From positions 1 through 22,402 of the forward strand of contig JASFVG010000018.1 in NCBI GenBank assembly GCA_050049955.1: a stretch of 22,402 nucleotides of DNA, read 5' to 3'. Each line of letters begins with the position of its first letter. Positions within the stretch are counted from its first letter, which is position 1. Source of the DNA: SKLM01 sp050049955 (lineage in GTDB: Bacteria; Chloroflexota; Anaerolineae; B4-G1). Positions 15,143 to 22,402 of the stretch are shown one piece after another. The notes under the pieces were generated by a model, which saw only the letters and a list, made by a program, of their open reading frames with translations, was not told the origin of the DNA and made no database searches. A program made the translations under genes and the position numbers.

Positions 15143-15182
15143 GCCGGGCGGGCCTTGGGCGACGTCACAAGGATCGCCCGGC
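15143..15182 (+). other. intercistronic hairpin between binding protein and first permease
   Basis: GCCGGGCG (15143-15150) pairs with CGCCCGGC (15175-15182). Inside, CCTTG (15153-15157) pairs with CAAGG (15168-15172) around a ten-base loop, with a 2-by-2 internal loop between the stems. No T-run follows, so readthrough into the permeases is expected. As with the hairpin after the aglE-like gene, it probably stabilises the abundant binding-protein message or lowers permease expression. Confidence 0.75.
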
Positions 15183-15215
15183 GATTCTGTCTACACTGCC
15201 GGCTGAGCCGAGAAG

Positions 15216-16139
15216 ATGCTTGCCTTCACATTGCGACGCCTGTCGTCAACGCTCCTCGTGCTTTGGGGCGTGGTCACGGTTACCTTCTTCGCTACGCGTC
15301 TCTTGCCGGGGGATCCTGCCACCCTACTGGTCTCTCAGGGGGGTGGGTCCGCGGAGGATATTGCCGACCTGCGTGAACAGCTGGGGCTAGACGACCCGCT
15401 GCCCATCCAGTACCTGCGGTTTCTGAACGGCCTTGTGCAGGGCGACCTGGGAGAATCGTTGGTCAGCCATCGACCCGTGGTGGACGCCATCGGTGAGCAA
15501 TTGCCGCACACCCTGGCGCTGGCGACAACAGCCACGATGCTGTCCATCGTTCTGGGGATTTCCATGGGTGTGCTGGCGGCGACGCACCAAGGAACGTGGA
15601 TCGATCAACTGGCCATCACCCTCTCCGTCCTGGGGGTCTCCGTTCCGATACTCCTCTCGGGCCTACTGTTTATCCTGCTCTTCAGCCTGGTTCTGGGCTG
15701 GCTTCCCGCGACGGGCCAGGGGACGTGGAGGCATCTGGTGATGCCAGCGCTGATCCTGAGCCTGGCGTCAACGGGTACCATCGCTCGTCTGGTTCGCACA
15801 CAGATGTTGGAGGTGCTGCCTGCGGACTACATCACGGTAGCCCGAGGCAAGGGTGTAACTGAGCGCGTGATTCTGTGGCGCCACGCCCTGCGCAACGCGC
15901 TGATCCCCGTGGTCACAATCATTGGACTGCAGTTCGGCTCCTTGCTGGGCGGGACAGTGGTCACAGAGTCCCTCTTCTCCCGCCGCGGCCTCGGCCGCCT
16001 GGTCGTAGACGCCATCTTCTGGAAGGACTATCCACTTGTGCAAGGGGTCGTCATTCTGGGAGCCGCGATCTACGTAGGCGTCAATCTCGTGGTCGACCTT
16101 AGTTACGGTCTTCTTGATCCACGCGTCCGTCAGGACTGA
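15216..16139 (+). CDS. peptide ABC transporter permease (DppB/OppB type)
   Basis: An inner-membrane permease of the peptide/nickel DppB family, 307 residues, full length. It begins MLAFTLRRLSSTLLVLWGVVTVTFFATRLLPGDPA, the classic DppB first helix followed by the LPGDPA motif. A large extracytoplasmic segment (about 40-95) contains REQLGLDDPLPIQYLRFL and GDLGESL. Five further helices follow. The EAA-type loop is at about 203-227 (ADYITVARGKGVTERVILWRHALRN). The closing segment LVVDLSYGLLDPRVRQD is also typical. It pairs with the DppC-type permease that begins 10 bases downstream. The ribosome binding site is weak (GAGAAG). Confidence 0.94.
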   Translation: MLAFTLRRLSSTLLVLWGVVTVTFFATRLLPGDPATLLVSQGGGSAEDIADLREQLGLDDPLPIQYLRFLNGLVQGDLGESLVSHRPVVDAIGEQLPHTLALATTATMLSIVLGISMGVLAATHQGTWIDQLAITLSVLGVSVPILLSGLLFILLFSLVLGWLPATGQGTWRHLVMPALILSLASTGTIARLVRTQMLEVLPADYITVARGKGVTERVILWRHALRNALIPVVTIIGLQFGSLLGGTVVTESLFSRRGLGRLVVDAIFWKDYPLVQGVVILGAAIYVGVNLVVDLSYGLLDPRVRQD

Positions 16140-16149
16140 GGCAACAGCC

Positions 16150-16986
16150 ATGTCAAGCGGCCAGTGCCCCTCACTCGGCGTCGCCAGCCTGGCCGTGCTA
16201 GCGGTCATCGCCGCCGGCACGTTGCTGGCACCGTGGTTGACGCCCTACGACCCGCTGGCCATGGACTATGAGAACCAGCTGCTCGCACCTTCGTTGTCCC
16301 ATCCTTTCGGCACGGACCTGTTCGGTCGAGACGTATTCAGCAGGGTTCTGCACGGCTCGCGTATCTCACTCTCTGTGGGCCTACTGGCCGCGCTGCTGGC
16401 GGCCGTGCCCGGGCTTCTCGTAGGTCTGTTGAGCGGCTACTACGGGGGCTGGTTCGATCAGCTTGTGATGCGCCTGACGGATCTGGCGCTCGCGTTTCCC
16501 AGCCTGATACTGGCCCTGGGCATCGTAGCGATTCTGGACCCCGGCCTGGTGAACGTGACGATTGCCGTCGGGTTGGCAGGAATCCCGGGGTATGTGCGTC
16601 TGGTGCGGGGGACTGTGCTCGGTGTAAAGGAAGCGCTGTACATCGAGGCCGCCCAAGCTATTGGCTGCCGTGACCACCGCATCATCCTGCGGCACGTCCT
16701 CCCCAACATCCTGGCCTCTGTGATGGTCTTGGTGACGATGGACGTGGCGTGGGCCATCCTCAGGGCTACATCGCTCAGCTTCCTGGGGCTGGGCGCCCAA
16801 CCTCCGACACCGGAGTGGGGCGCGATGATCGACAACGGGAGAGAGCTTCTCCGGCGCGCACCTTGGGTCAGCTTGGCGCCGAGCGCGGTGATGATGCTGG
16901 CAGTGCTATCCCTGAATCTCGTGGGCGACACACTGCAAGGTGTCCTGGACCCGTACGCGGGCCATATGCAGCAGCGGAGGGTGTAG
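16150..16986 (+). CDS. peptide ABC transporter permease (DppC/OppC type)
   Basis: An inner-membrane permease of the DppC family, 278 residues from ATG 16150. An in-frame TTG at 16114 would extend it by 12 residues into the preceding gene and lacks family support. Landmarks: LLAPWLTPYDPLAMDYENQLLAPS, then HPFGTDLFGRDVFSRVLHGSRISL (about 51-74), the hallmark GTD-x-x-GRD-x-x-SR motif. The EAA loop is at about 161-187 (EALYIEAAQAIGCRDHRIILRHVLPN). The segments SLSFLGLGAQPPTPEWGAMI and LNLVGDTLQGVLDPY near the end are diagnostic. It forms the transport channel with the DppB-type partner. The ATPase subunits (DppD/DppF) that normally follow are absent; a YhhN-family gene follows instead. Confidence 0.94.
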   Translation: MSSGQCPSLGVASLAVLAVIAAGTLLAPWLTPYDPLAMDYENQLLAPSLSHPFGTDLFGRDVFSRVLHGSRISLSVGLLAALLAAVPGLLVGLLSGYYGGWFDQLVMRLTDLALAFPSLILALGIVAILDPGLVNVTIAVGLAGIPGYVRLVRGTVLGVKEALYIEAAQAIGCRDHRIILRHVLPNILASVMVLVTMDVAWAILRATSLSFLGLGAQPPTPEWGAMIDNGRELLRRAPWVSLAPSAVMMLAVLSLNLVGDTLQGVLDPYAGHMQQRRV

Positions 16987-16987
16987 C

Positions 16988-17659
16988 GTGGCTGGTTATG
17001 TCTTGCCTGTCCTAGTCCTGGTCTTTGCCGCATGCGACTGGCTGGCCGTCGCTCGTGACCGGAGGGGCCTGGAGTTCGCCTGCAAGCCGGCCACGCTGAT
17101 CGCGCTTCTCATCAGTGCCTGGTGGTTGACCCGAGGTCCCCACGACCCCTGGCAGGCCCGGTTCTTCCTGCCAGCGCTCGGTTTCTCGCTAGCGGGCGAC
17201 ATCTTCCTGATGTTGCGGGGGAAGCGGTTCTTCCTGGCCGGCCTGGTGGCGTTCCTGCTGGCGCACGTGTGCTACGCCGTTGGATTCAACCCCACCGTGC
17301 CACCATGGCCCTCGCTGCTGATCCTGATCCCTGTGGTTGCTGTCGGAGCTGTCCTGTTCAGGAGGCTGGCGCAGGGGCTGCGTGCACGTGGCGAAGAGAA
17401 GATGCTGGGTCCAGTAGCGATCTACAGTGTGGTGCTCAGCGGGATGCTGTTCTCCGCGTGGGGGACCCTGTTTCGGCCCGGATGGACGGGGGCGCGGCAA
17501 GGACTGGCTATTGGCGGCGCTAGTCTGTTCTTTGTCTCCGACGCTATGCTAGCCTGGGACCGGTTCGTCGCTCCCTTTCCGCTGGCCCGGCTGTTGATCC
17601 ATATCACCTATCATATGGGGCAGATGGCATTGGCGGCCTCGATCGCCCTGACGTGGTGA
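16988..17659 (+). CDS. YhhN/TMEM86 family membrane protein (lysoplasmalogenase-like)
   Basis: A 223-residue membrane protein with about seven or eight helices, from GTG 16988. GGAGGG (16976-16981) lies six bases upstream, inside the end of the dppC-type gene, and the start is one base after that gene's stop, so translation is coupled. Family features are the early CKPATLIALLISAW segment (Lys33-Pro34), GFSLAGDIFLML with Asp71, FFVSDAMLAWDRF with Asp185, and a C-terminal ITYHMGQMALAASI helix. In vertebrate TMEM86 proteins the corresponding aspartates are needed for lysoplasmalogenase activity (cleavage of the vinyl-ether bond of lysoplasmalogen). For bacterial YhhN the reaction is less certain. 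Its place as the last gene of a peptide-uptake operon is unusual and of unknown meaning. Confidence 0.85.
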   Translation: MAGYVLPVLVLVFAACDWLAVARDRRGLEFACKPATLIALLISAWWLTRGPHDPWQARFFLPALGFSLAGDIFLMLRGKRFFLAGLVAFLLAHVCYAVGFNPTVPPWPSLLILIPVVAVGAVLFRRLAQGLRARGEEKMLGPVAIYSVVLSGMLFSAWGTLFRPGWTGARQGLAIGGASLFFVSDAMLAWDRFVAPFPLARLLIHITYHMGQMALAASIALTW

Positions 17660-17686
17660 CAGGGCAGGGAAGGGATGCGGCGGGTC

Positions 17687-20293
17687 CTACTCCTGAGCGC
17701 GCTTCTGGAGCTCGTAGAGCTTGTTGATGGCCTCTAGCGGGGTCATTGACGAAACGTCCAGCTCCCGCACGGCCTCCACGACGGGATGTTCATCGGCGAA
17801 GAGGACCGGCTGATGGGGCTCGGGCTTCTCGGTTCCAGGCCGAAACGCCCCGCTCTCTAGCTGGGTCAGTAGTTCCTGGGCGCGGTGGATGACGGGTCGG
17901 GGAACACCGGCCAACTGCGCCACGTGGATGCCATAGGAACGATCCGCCCCGCCGGGTTCCACCCGGTGGAGAAACACAACCTGCTTCCCCTCCTCAACGA
18001 CCGCCAGGTTGTAGTTGCGCACGGCAGGCAGCCGCTGTGCCATCTCGGTCAGTTCGTGATAGTGCGTGGCGAAGAGCGTGCGTGCCCTCCGCTCAGGATG
18101 ATTGTGGAGGTATTCGACAACGGCCCAAGCGATGGAGAGGCCATCGTAGGTGCTCGTTCCGCGTCCGACCTCGTCAAGGATAAGCAGGCTGCGCGGCGTG
18201 GCATGGTTGAGGATGTTGGCCGTCTCCACCATCTCAACCATGAAGGTGGAATGGCCGAAGGCTACCTCGTCCTGTGCGCCTATGCGGGTGAAGATGCGAT
18301 CCACGATCCCGATCTGCGCCTCATCCGCTGGTACGAAGCTGCCGATTTGGGCCATCAGCACGATGAGCGCTGCCTGCCGAAGATATACGGACTTACCGGC
18401 CATATTCGGGCCGGTGATAATCAAGATGCGCTCAACATCATTCAGGCGAAGGTCGTTGGGCGTGAAGGGCTCATCCCGCTGCGTCGTCTCCACCACGGGA
18501 TGCCGCCCGGCAGTGATATCGAGGACGTCCTCGTCGATGAGTGCCGGACGCACGTAGCGATTGCTCACCGCGACCTCAGCGAGGGCTGATGCCACATCCA
18601 GGCGGGCGAGGGTGCGAGCGGTCCGCAGCATGGGCTCAGCGCGTGCAGCCACCTGCTGGCAAACTACGCTGAATAGGCGCGCCTCGACCTCGGACTGCCG
18701 GTCCTCCGCAGTGAGAATGCGCGTCTCGACCTCTTTCAGCTCGGGAATGATGTATCGCTCGGAGTTTGTCAGGGTCTGCTTGCGCGTGTATTCGTCGGGT
18801 ACGGCGTCGATGTTGGCCTTGGTCACCTCGATGTAGTAACCGAAGACCTTGTTGTGACCCACCTTGAGGCTCCTGATTCCGGTTCGCTGTTGCTCACGCC
18901 GTTCAAGACTGGCGAGCCACTCACGCGCTTCGTGGACCGACCCTAGCAGATCGTCCAGCTCAATGGAGAATCCGCGTCGGATGACACCGCAGGCGGAAAG
19001 CCGCCGGGGAGGGTCGTCCACGATGGCGGAAGACAGTAGGTCCGCGACACCCTCGCAAGGTGCAAGAGACTCAGTGAACCTGGCACCGCTGACCTCGGAC
19101 TGCGACAGCAGCTCTGCGAGCTCAGGAACGGCTCGAAGTGCATGCTTGATCCCGACCAGGTCGCGCGGTGTAGCGCTACCGCCCACTACCCTGTTGGTCA
19201 ATCGCTCGAGGTCGGGTATGCCTCTCAAGATCTCTCGCACCTTACCCCTCAGAATCGTGTCCTGGTAGAGGGCTTCTACCTCATCCAACCGCTCCTCCAG
19301 GTCCTGTCGACTGAGGAGGGGCTGGGCCAGGCGCGACCGCAACAGCCGCCCCCCCATGGGTGACAGCGTCTCGTCCAGAACGCCCAGCAGAGAGCCGCGG
19401 ACCGCGCGGTCGCGCAGGGTCTCGGTGATCTCCAGATTGAGACGCGTGTTTGCATCGATGCGCATGAAGCGAGAGGTAGAGTAGGTGCTGAGGCTGACGA
19501 TCTGTTTCAGCGCTTTCTTTTGTGTCTCCCGCAGGTAGTGTAGGATGGCGCCAGCAGCACGGATCGCCAGCGGCTTGCCCGCACAGCCGAAGCCGTCAAG
19601 CGTCGCCACTCGGAAGTGATCCAGCAGGGTCCGGCGCGCGGCACCCAGCTCGAAGCGATACGCCGGCAGCGGCGTGATGTGGGCGCCACTAACCAGGGGC
19701 TTGAGCCCAGATACTTGCGGCTGACCATCGGCATCTACGGGGAGCAGACACTCTCGAGGCTGGACGCGAGCCAGCTCCTGTTGTACCTCACTGGCGCCTA
19801 GCTGGGTGGTGGCGAATTCACCGGTCGTGATGTCGACGTAGGCTAGCCCGGCCCGGCCCACGCTGAGCCCGGTCTCGCTGCCCGCTCCGGAATCCTGTTC
19901 GATGACGGCGGCCGCCAGGTAGTTGGGCGCCTTCTCCTGCAGAAGCTCGGGCTCGATGACGGTGCCCGGCGTGACGACGCGGCTCACTTGTCGCACAACG
20001 AGCCCACTGGTGGTCGTGTCGCCCATCTGGTCGGCGATGGCAACACGATAACCCTTCTCGATCAGGCGGGCGACATAGCCTTCGATGGCGTGGCAGGGTA
20101 CGCCAGCCATCGGTATCCGCTGGTTCTTCGCCACCGGGCGCGAGGTAAGCACGACATCGAGCTCGTCGGCCACGATCTCAGCATCCTCGTCGAAAGCCTC
20201 GTAGAAGTCCCCTAGCTGAAAGAAGACGATAGCATCGGGGTGCTTGGACTTGATTTCCAGATATTGCCTGCGCAGCGGGGTGAGGTTTGCCAT
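17687..20293 (-). CDS. mutS: DNA mismatch repair protein MutS
   Basis: A full-length MutS1, 868 residues. The mismatch-recognition Phe-x-Glu motif is Phe30-Tyr31-Glu32 in LGDFYEAF. Connector, lever and clamp regions follow, including KVGHNKVFGYYIEVTKAN near 477-494. The C-terminal ABC-type ATPase has Walker A GPNMAGKS (628-635), the signature region AFGHSTFMVEM (678-688), Walker B LLILDEVGRGTSTYDG (703-718) with Asp707-Glu708, and the FATHYHELTEM histidine motif. Near the end, QPVLF (828-832) resembles a sliding-clamp-binding peptide. The C-terminal helix-turn-helix dimer segment SSMTPLEAINKLYELQKR is present. It binds mismatches and small loops and recruits MutL, which is not in the window. 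It is convergent with the YhhN gene (27-base gap, no terminator) and divergent from the TolB-like gene. No strong ribosome binding site precedes the ATG. Confidence 0.98.
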   Translation of the reverse strand: MANLTPLRRQYLEIKSKHPDAIVFFQLGDFYEAFDEDAEIVADELDVVLTSRPVAKNQRIPMAGVPCHAIEGYVARLIEKGYRVAIADQMGDTTTSGLVVRQVSRVVTPGTVIEPELLQEKAPNYLAAAVIEQDSGAGSETGLSVGRAGLAYVDITTGEFATTQLGASEVQQELARVQPRECLLPVDADGQPQVSGLKPLVSGAHITPLPAYRFELGAARRTLLDHFRVATLDGFGCAGKPLAIRAAGAILHYLRETQKKALKQIVSLSTYSTSRFMRIDANTRLNLEITETLRDRAVRGSLLGVLDETLSPMGGRLLRSRLAQPLLSRQDLEERLDEVEALYQDTILRGKVREILRGIPDLERLTNRVVGGSATPRDLVGIKHALRAVPELAELLSQSEVSGARFTESLAPCEGVADLLSSAIVDDPPRRLSACGVIRRGFSIELDDLLGSVHEAREWLASLERREQQRTGIRSLKVGHNKVFGYYIEVTKANIDAVPDEYTRKQTLTNSERYIIPELKEVETRILTAEDRQSEVEARLFSVVCQQVAARAEPMLRTARTLARLDVASALAEVAVSNRYVRPALIDEDVLDITAGRHPVVETTQRDEPFTPNDLRLNDVERILIITGPNMAGKSVYLRQAALIVLMAQIGSFVPADEAQIGIVDRIFTRIGAQDEVAFGHSTFMVEMVETANILNHATPRSLLILDEVGRGTSTYDGLSIAWAVVEYLHNHPERRARTLFATHYHELTEMAQRLPAVRNYNLAVVEEGKQVVFLHRVEPGGADRSYGIHVAQLAGVPRPVIHRAQELLTQLESGAFRPGTEKPEPHQPVLFADEHPVVEAVRELDVSSMTPLEAINKLYELQKRAQE

Positions 20294-20514
20294 TTGGAAT
20301 CTGCCTGGACGGATGTGATTCTATGCCGGGTCGATGAGGGTTCCCCGGGCGTTCTGCACCGTACGCCTGCTGGCCGACAAGTCACTCGGGGTCACGTGAA
20401 GTCTATGGGATGAGGCGCTTCGTGCGGCCTGAGGATTGGCCTCCGCAGCGCCCGAAAGAGCAACCCTAGGCGTTCGGGACACGGCAACCGTAAGTATAGA
20501 CCATAGGGAAAGGC

Positions 20515-20542
20515 TTGACAAGCACCTCCCCCATCGTATACT
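20515..20542 (+). promoter_or_regulatory. sigma-70-type promoter of the TolB-like gene
   Basis: Consensus -35 TTGACA (20515-20520) and TATACT (20537-20542, five of six -10 bases) are separated by 16 bases. The start codon follows the -10 box by ten bases, so the leader should be only about three bases long. The rest of the 259-base gap to mutS shows no convincing feature; TAGAAT on the minus strand at 20323-20318 lacks a matching -35 box for mutS. Confidence 0.75.
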
Positions 20543-20552
20543 TCATCCTAGC

Positions 20553-22402
20553 ATGATCAGGGAGCCAGGGGGGGATCAAGACCCAGCCGAGGCACACGAG
20601 AGTAAGGCAGAGGAGAAACGCGGTGGTGCGTCTCGACAACTCAAGAGCCGCCTCGCCTTTGCATGGCGTTGGTTACGGGCCCCCAACAGCGTCGGTCAAC
20701 CCATCATCCTGCAACCGCGGACCGTACGGCTGCTGCTGCTGTTGATCGTCGGGAATCTGATTGTGCTGGGGCTCCTGGGCGTCGCACTCTACCAGGTCGC
20801 GACGGTGCCTGCCCTTGCTGTGCCATTGCCAGGTCAAGGCGACCTGACCCCCGGGCCCCAGTCCTCTGCGACGCCCGGCCCCACCCCGACACCTTTGGGT
20901 AGCGGCGGAGCCATCGCGTTCAGCTTGCGACGCAACGGCAACACCGACATCTACGCACTCAATCAGAGCGACCGCCAGTTGGTGCGCCTGACTCACCACC
21001 AGGCCGAGGACCGCTCGCCAGCCTGGGCTCCGGATGGCAACTACCTGGCCTTTGCCTCAAACCGCGCCGGGAACTGGGACATTTATCTTCTCGACCTGGT
21101 CAGTGGCTCTTTGATCCGCCTGACACACCACAGGGAGTTCGACGCCAACCCCAGCTGGTCACCAGACGGGCAATGGATTGCGTTTGAGACCTATCGCGAC
21201 GGAAATCTCGAAATCTATCTTATGAGTACCACGGGCGAGCAACTCCGCCAGATCACCACGGATCCCGCGCCTGACTATGCGCCGGCTTGGGCGCAGGACG
21301 GCCAGGCGATAGCCTTCACGTCACTTCGAGCTGGGAGCAAGGACATCTACCTGCGCCTGCTGAGCGGTCCTTATGATCTCGTGAATCTGACCCAGAGCGC
21401 GGATCTCGACGAGGGCTCCCCTGCGTGGTCGGTGGACGGCGGGCGGATAGCGTACGTCAGCGGACCCAAAGGCCACACGTCCGTGCAGGTGACGTCATTC
21501 GACTGGGACGCGCTCACGACCGACCGCACGCAGACCGAGTTCTTCGGTACAGGGCGTGCGCCAGCGTGGGCACCCGACGGGGAGAGTCTCGCCTACGTCT
21601 ACGAGCGAAGCGGGCGCAGCCATCTCGTGGCGGCCAGCATGACCGGGTGGGCACTGTTTCACGAGGTATTCAGCCTGGAGGGTTTACTAGACGACCTCGC
21701 TTGGACGGAGACACCCCTATCGCCGCGCGTCGTTGCGCGCACGCAGGAGGCCGCGCCTGGCACTGAAATACCCTTCTACGCCGAGGTCGTCCAAGCAACG
21801 CCAGTGGAAGGTGCCCCCTACGAGCTGGTTCCGCTCCCAGGTGTCAGGACGGAGGACGGCGAACCCCTCCTCTCGGACCGAGTCAACGACAGCTTCAACG
21901 CCCTGCGGCGTGACGTTGCCGCCGAGATCGGATGGGACTACCTGGCCAAGCTGGAGAGCTCCTGGATCGCCCTCCCCTATGAACCACCTAATGGTCAGTC
22001 GCGCAAGAGCTGGCATCTCTGTGGCCGAGCGTTCGCGCTGGATCAGGGAGCGTATGGATTCGAAGAACCGAATGTCGAAGTGGTGCGTGAGGATATTGGT
22101 GCCGCTACCTACTGGCGAGTCTTTGTTCGGGCTTCCGACGAGGGGCAGCACGGCGGCGAACCGCTAAGAGACATTCCTTGGGACCTCTTGGCCCGCGAAG
22201 CCGGAGGACAGCCCGCAGTGAACGGTGGTGCGTTGAGGGAGCGCGTCCCACCCGGGTACTACGTCGACTTCACCGTTCGAGCCGCAGACTACGGCTGGGA
22301 ACGTGTGCCTGCCCTGTGGCGCTGGCGTCAGTTCTGGCCAGACGTCCTATGGTGGGAATACCGGAAACCCGGGAGCCTCACCTGGTGGGACTGCATGCTT
22401 GA
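20553..22402 (+). CDS. membrane-anchored TolB/PD40 beta-propeller protein (cut by window end)
   Basis: The frame from ATG 20553 is open to the window end (616 complete codons, no stop). A charged cytoplasmic N-terminus (1-56) is followed by one transmembrane helix at about 57-81 (RTVRLLLLLIVGNLIVLGLL...) and a Pro/Thr/Gly-rich linker (about 90-117). About five or six TolB-type PD40 repeats follow (about 118-390), with units such as DRSPAWAPDGNYLAFASNRAG and NWDIYLLDL, NPSWSPDGQWIAFETYRDG, and YAPAWAQDGQAIAFTSLRAG. A Trp-rich C-terminal region from about 440 (WDYLAKLESSWIAL, YWRVFVRA, PPGYYVDFT, YGWERVPALWRW) has no function I can name; similar tails occur in Chloroflexota TolB-like proteins as I recall them. 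The propeller is expected outside the membrane and may bind a protein or glycan partner. There is no Shine-Dalgarno sequence; the start follows a promoter that predicts a leaderless mRNA. Confidence 0.88.
   Translation, partial: MIREPGGDQDPAEAHESKAEEKRGGASRQLKSRLAFAWRWLRAPNSVGQPIILQPRTVRLLLLLIVGNLIVLGLLGVALYQVATVPALAVPLPGQGDLTPGPQSSATPGPTPTPLGSGGAIAFSLRRNGNTDIYALNQSDRQLVRLTHHQAEDRSPAWAPDGNYLAFASNRAGNWDIYLLDLVSGSLIRLTHHREFDANPSWSPDGQWIAFETYRDGNLEIYLMSTTGEQLRQITTDPAPDYAPAWAQDGQAIAFTSLRAGSKDIYLRLLSGPYDLVNLTQSADLDEGSPAWSVDGGRIAYVSGPKGHTSVQVTSFDWDALTTDRTQTEFFGTGRAPAWAPDGESLAYVYERSGRSHLVAASMTGWALFHEVFSLEGLLDDLAWTETPLSPRVVARTQEAAPGTEIPFYAEVVQATPVEGAPYELVPLPGVRTEDGEPLLSDRVNDSFNALRRDVAAEIGWDYLAKLESSWIALPYEPPNGQSRKSWHLCGRAFALDQGAYGFEEPNVEVVREDIGAATYWRVFVRASDEGQHGGEPLRDIPWDLLAREAGGQPAVNGGALRERVPPGYYVDFTVRAADYGWERVPALWRWRQFWPDVLWWEYRKPGSLTWWDCML

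Noticed and set aside
17885..18589. 234-residue plus-strand open frame opposite mutS
   Set aside because: Shadow frame of the ATPase region of mutS, whose motifs are intact; no protein signature in the shadow.
20294..20514. Possible structured or non-coding RNA in the mutS/TolB-like gap
   Set aside because: Only short weak pairings such as CCCGAA with TTCGGG were found, with no tRNA, SRP, tmRNA or riboswitch signature.
21717..22151. Pair of 144-residue open frames on opposite strands
   Set aside because: Both fall inside the continuous TolB-like frame that starts at 20553 and is supported by repeats, a membrane anchor and a promoter.
353..22402. Search for CRISPR arrays, insertion sequences, toxin-antitoxin or defence genes
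   Set aside because: No regularly spaced repeats, transposase motifs, integrase or known defence domains were seen; the window is metabolic and housekeeping DNA.

Overview
The window is a GC-rich stretch of bacterial chromosome that looks like Chloroflexota (Anaerolineae/Caldilinea-type). This is inferred from lipoprotein binding proteins whose mature N-termini carry Thr/Val/Glu-rich linkers, from an alpha-glucan phosphorylase of the short GTSGQK type, and from a TolB-like repeat protein with a C-terminal region I associate with this phylum. No rRNA, tRNA, CRISPR array, insertion sequence or phage gene was seen.

Region 1 (1-4222, + strand) is an alpha-glucoside uptake operon. It holds the end of a LacI-family regulator, a lipoprotein sugar-binding protein (aglE-like) and two permeases (aglF- and aglG-like), closed by a strong intrinsic terminator. 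Region 2 (4236-10203, + strand) holds a small repeat-containing membrane protein, an AIM24-family protein, a GH1 beta-glucosidase, a GH13 alpha-glucosidase and a TreT-type trehalose glycosyltransferring synthase, again ending at a terminator. Region 3 (13299-10253, - strand) is an unidentified polytopic membrane protein followed by alpha-glucan phosphorylase. Together regions 1-3 read as one carbohydrate island: import of alpha-glucosides or trehalose, hydrolysis (GH13, GH1), interconversion of trehalose with NDP-glucose (TreT), and phosphorolysis of storage or imported glucan (GlgP).

Region 4 (13330-17659, + strand) is a peptide/nickel-type ABC uptake operon (binding lipoprotein, two permeases) with a YhhN-family membrane protein coupled to its end. 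It is driven by a promoter that overlaps, back to back, the promoter of region 3. Region 5 is mutS on the - strand, convergent with region 4. Region 6 (20515-22402) is a divergent, probably leaderless gene for a membrane-anchored TolB/PD40-repeat protein that runs off the window.

Neither transporter has an ATPase gene in the window, so both must borrow one or have it encoded elsewhere. I did not find a clear new defence or mobile system. The most informative non-coding signals are the back-to-back promoter pair at 13308-13357, two genes predicted to be leaderless, long hairpins between binding-protein and permease genes in both transporter operons, and a perfect 8-2-8 palindrome in front of the AIM24 gene.
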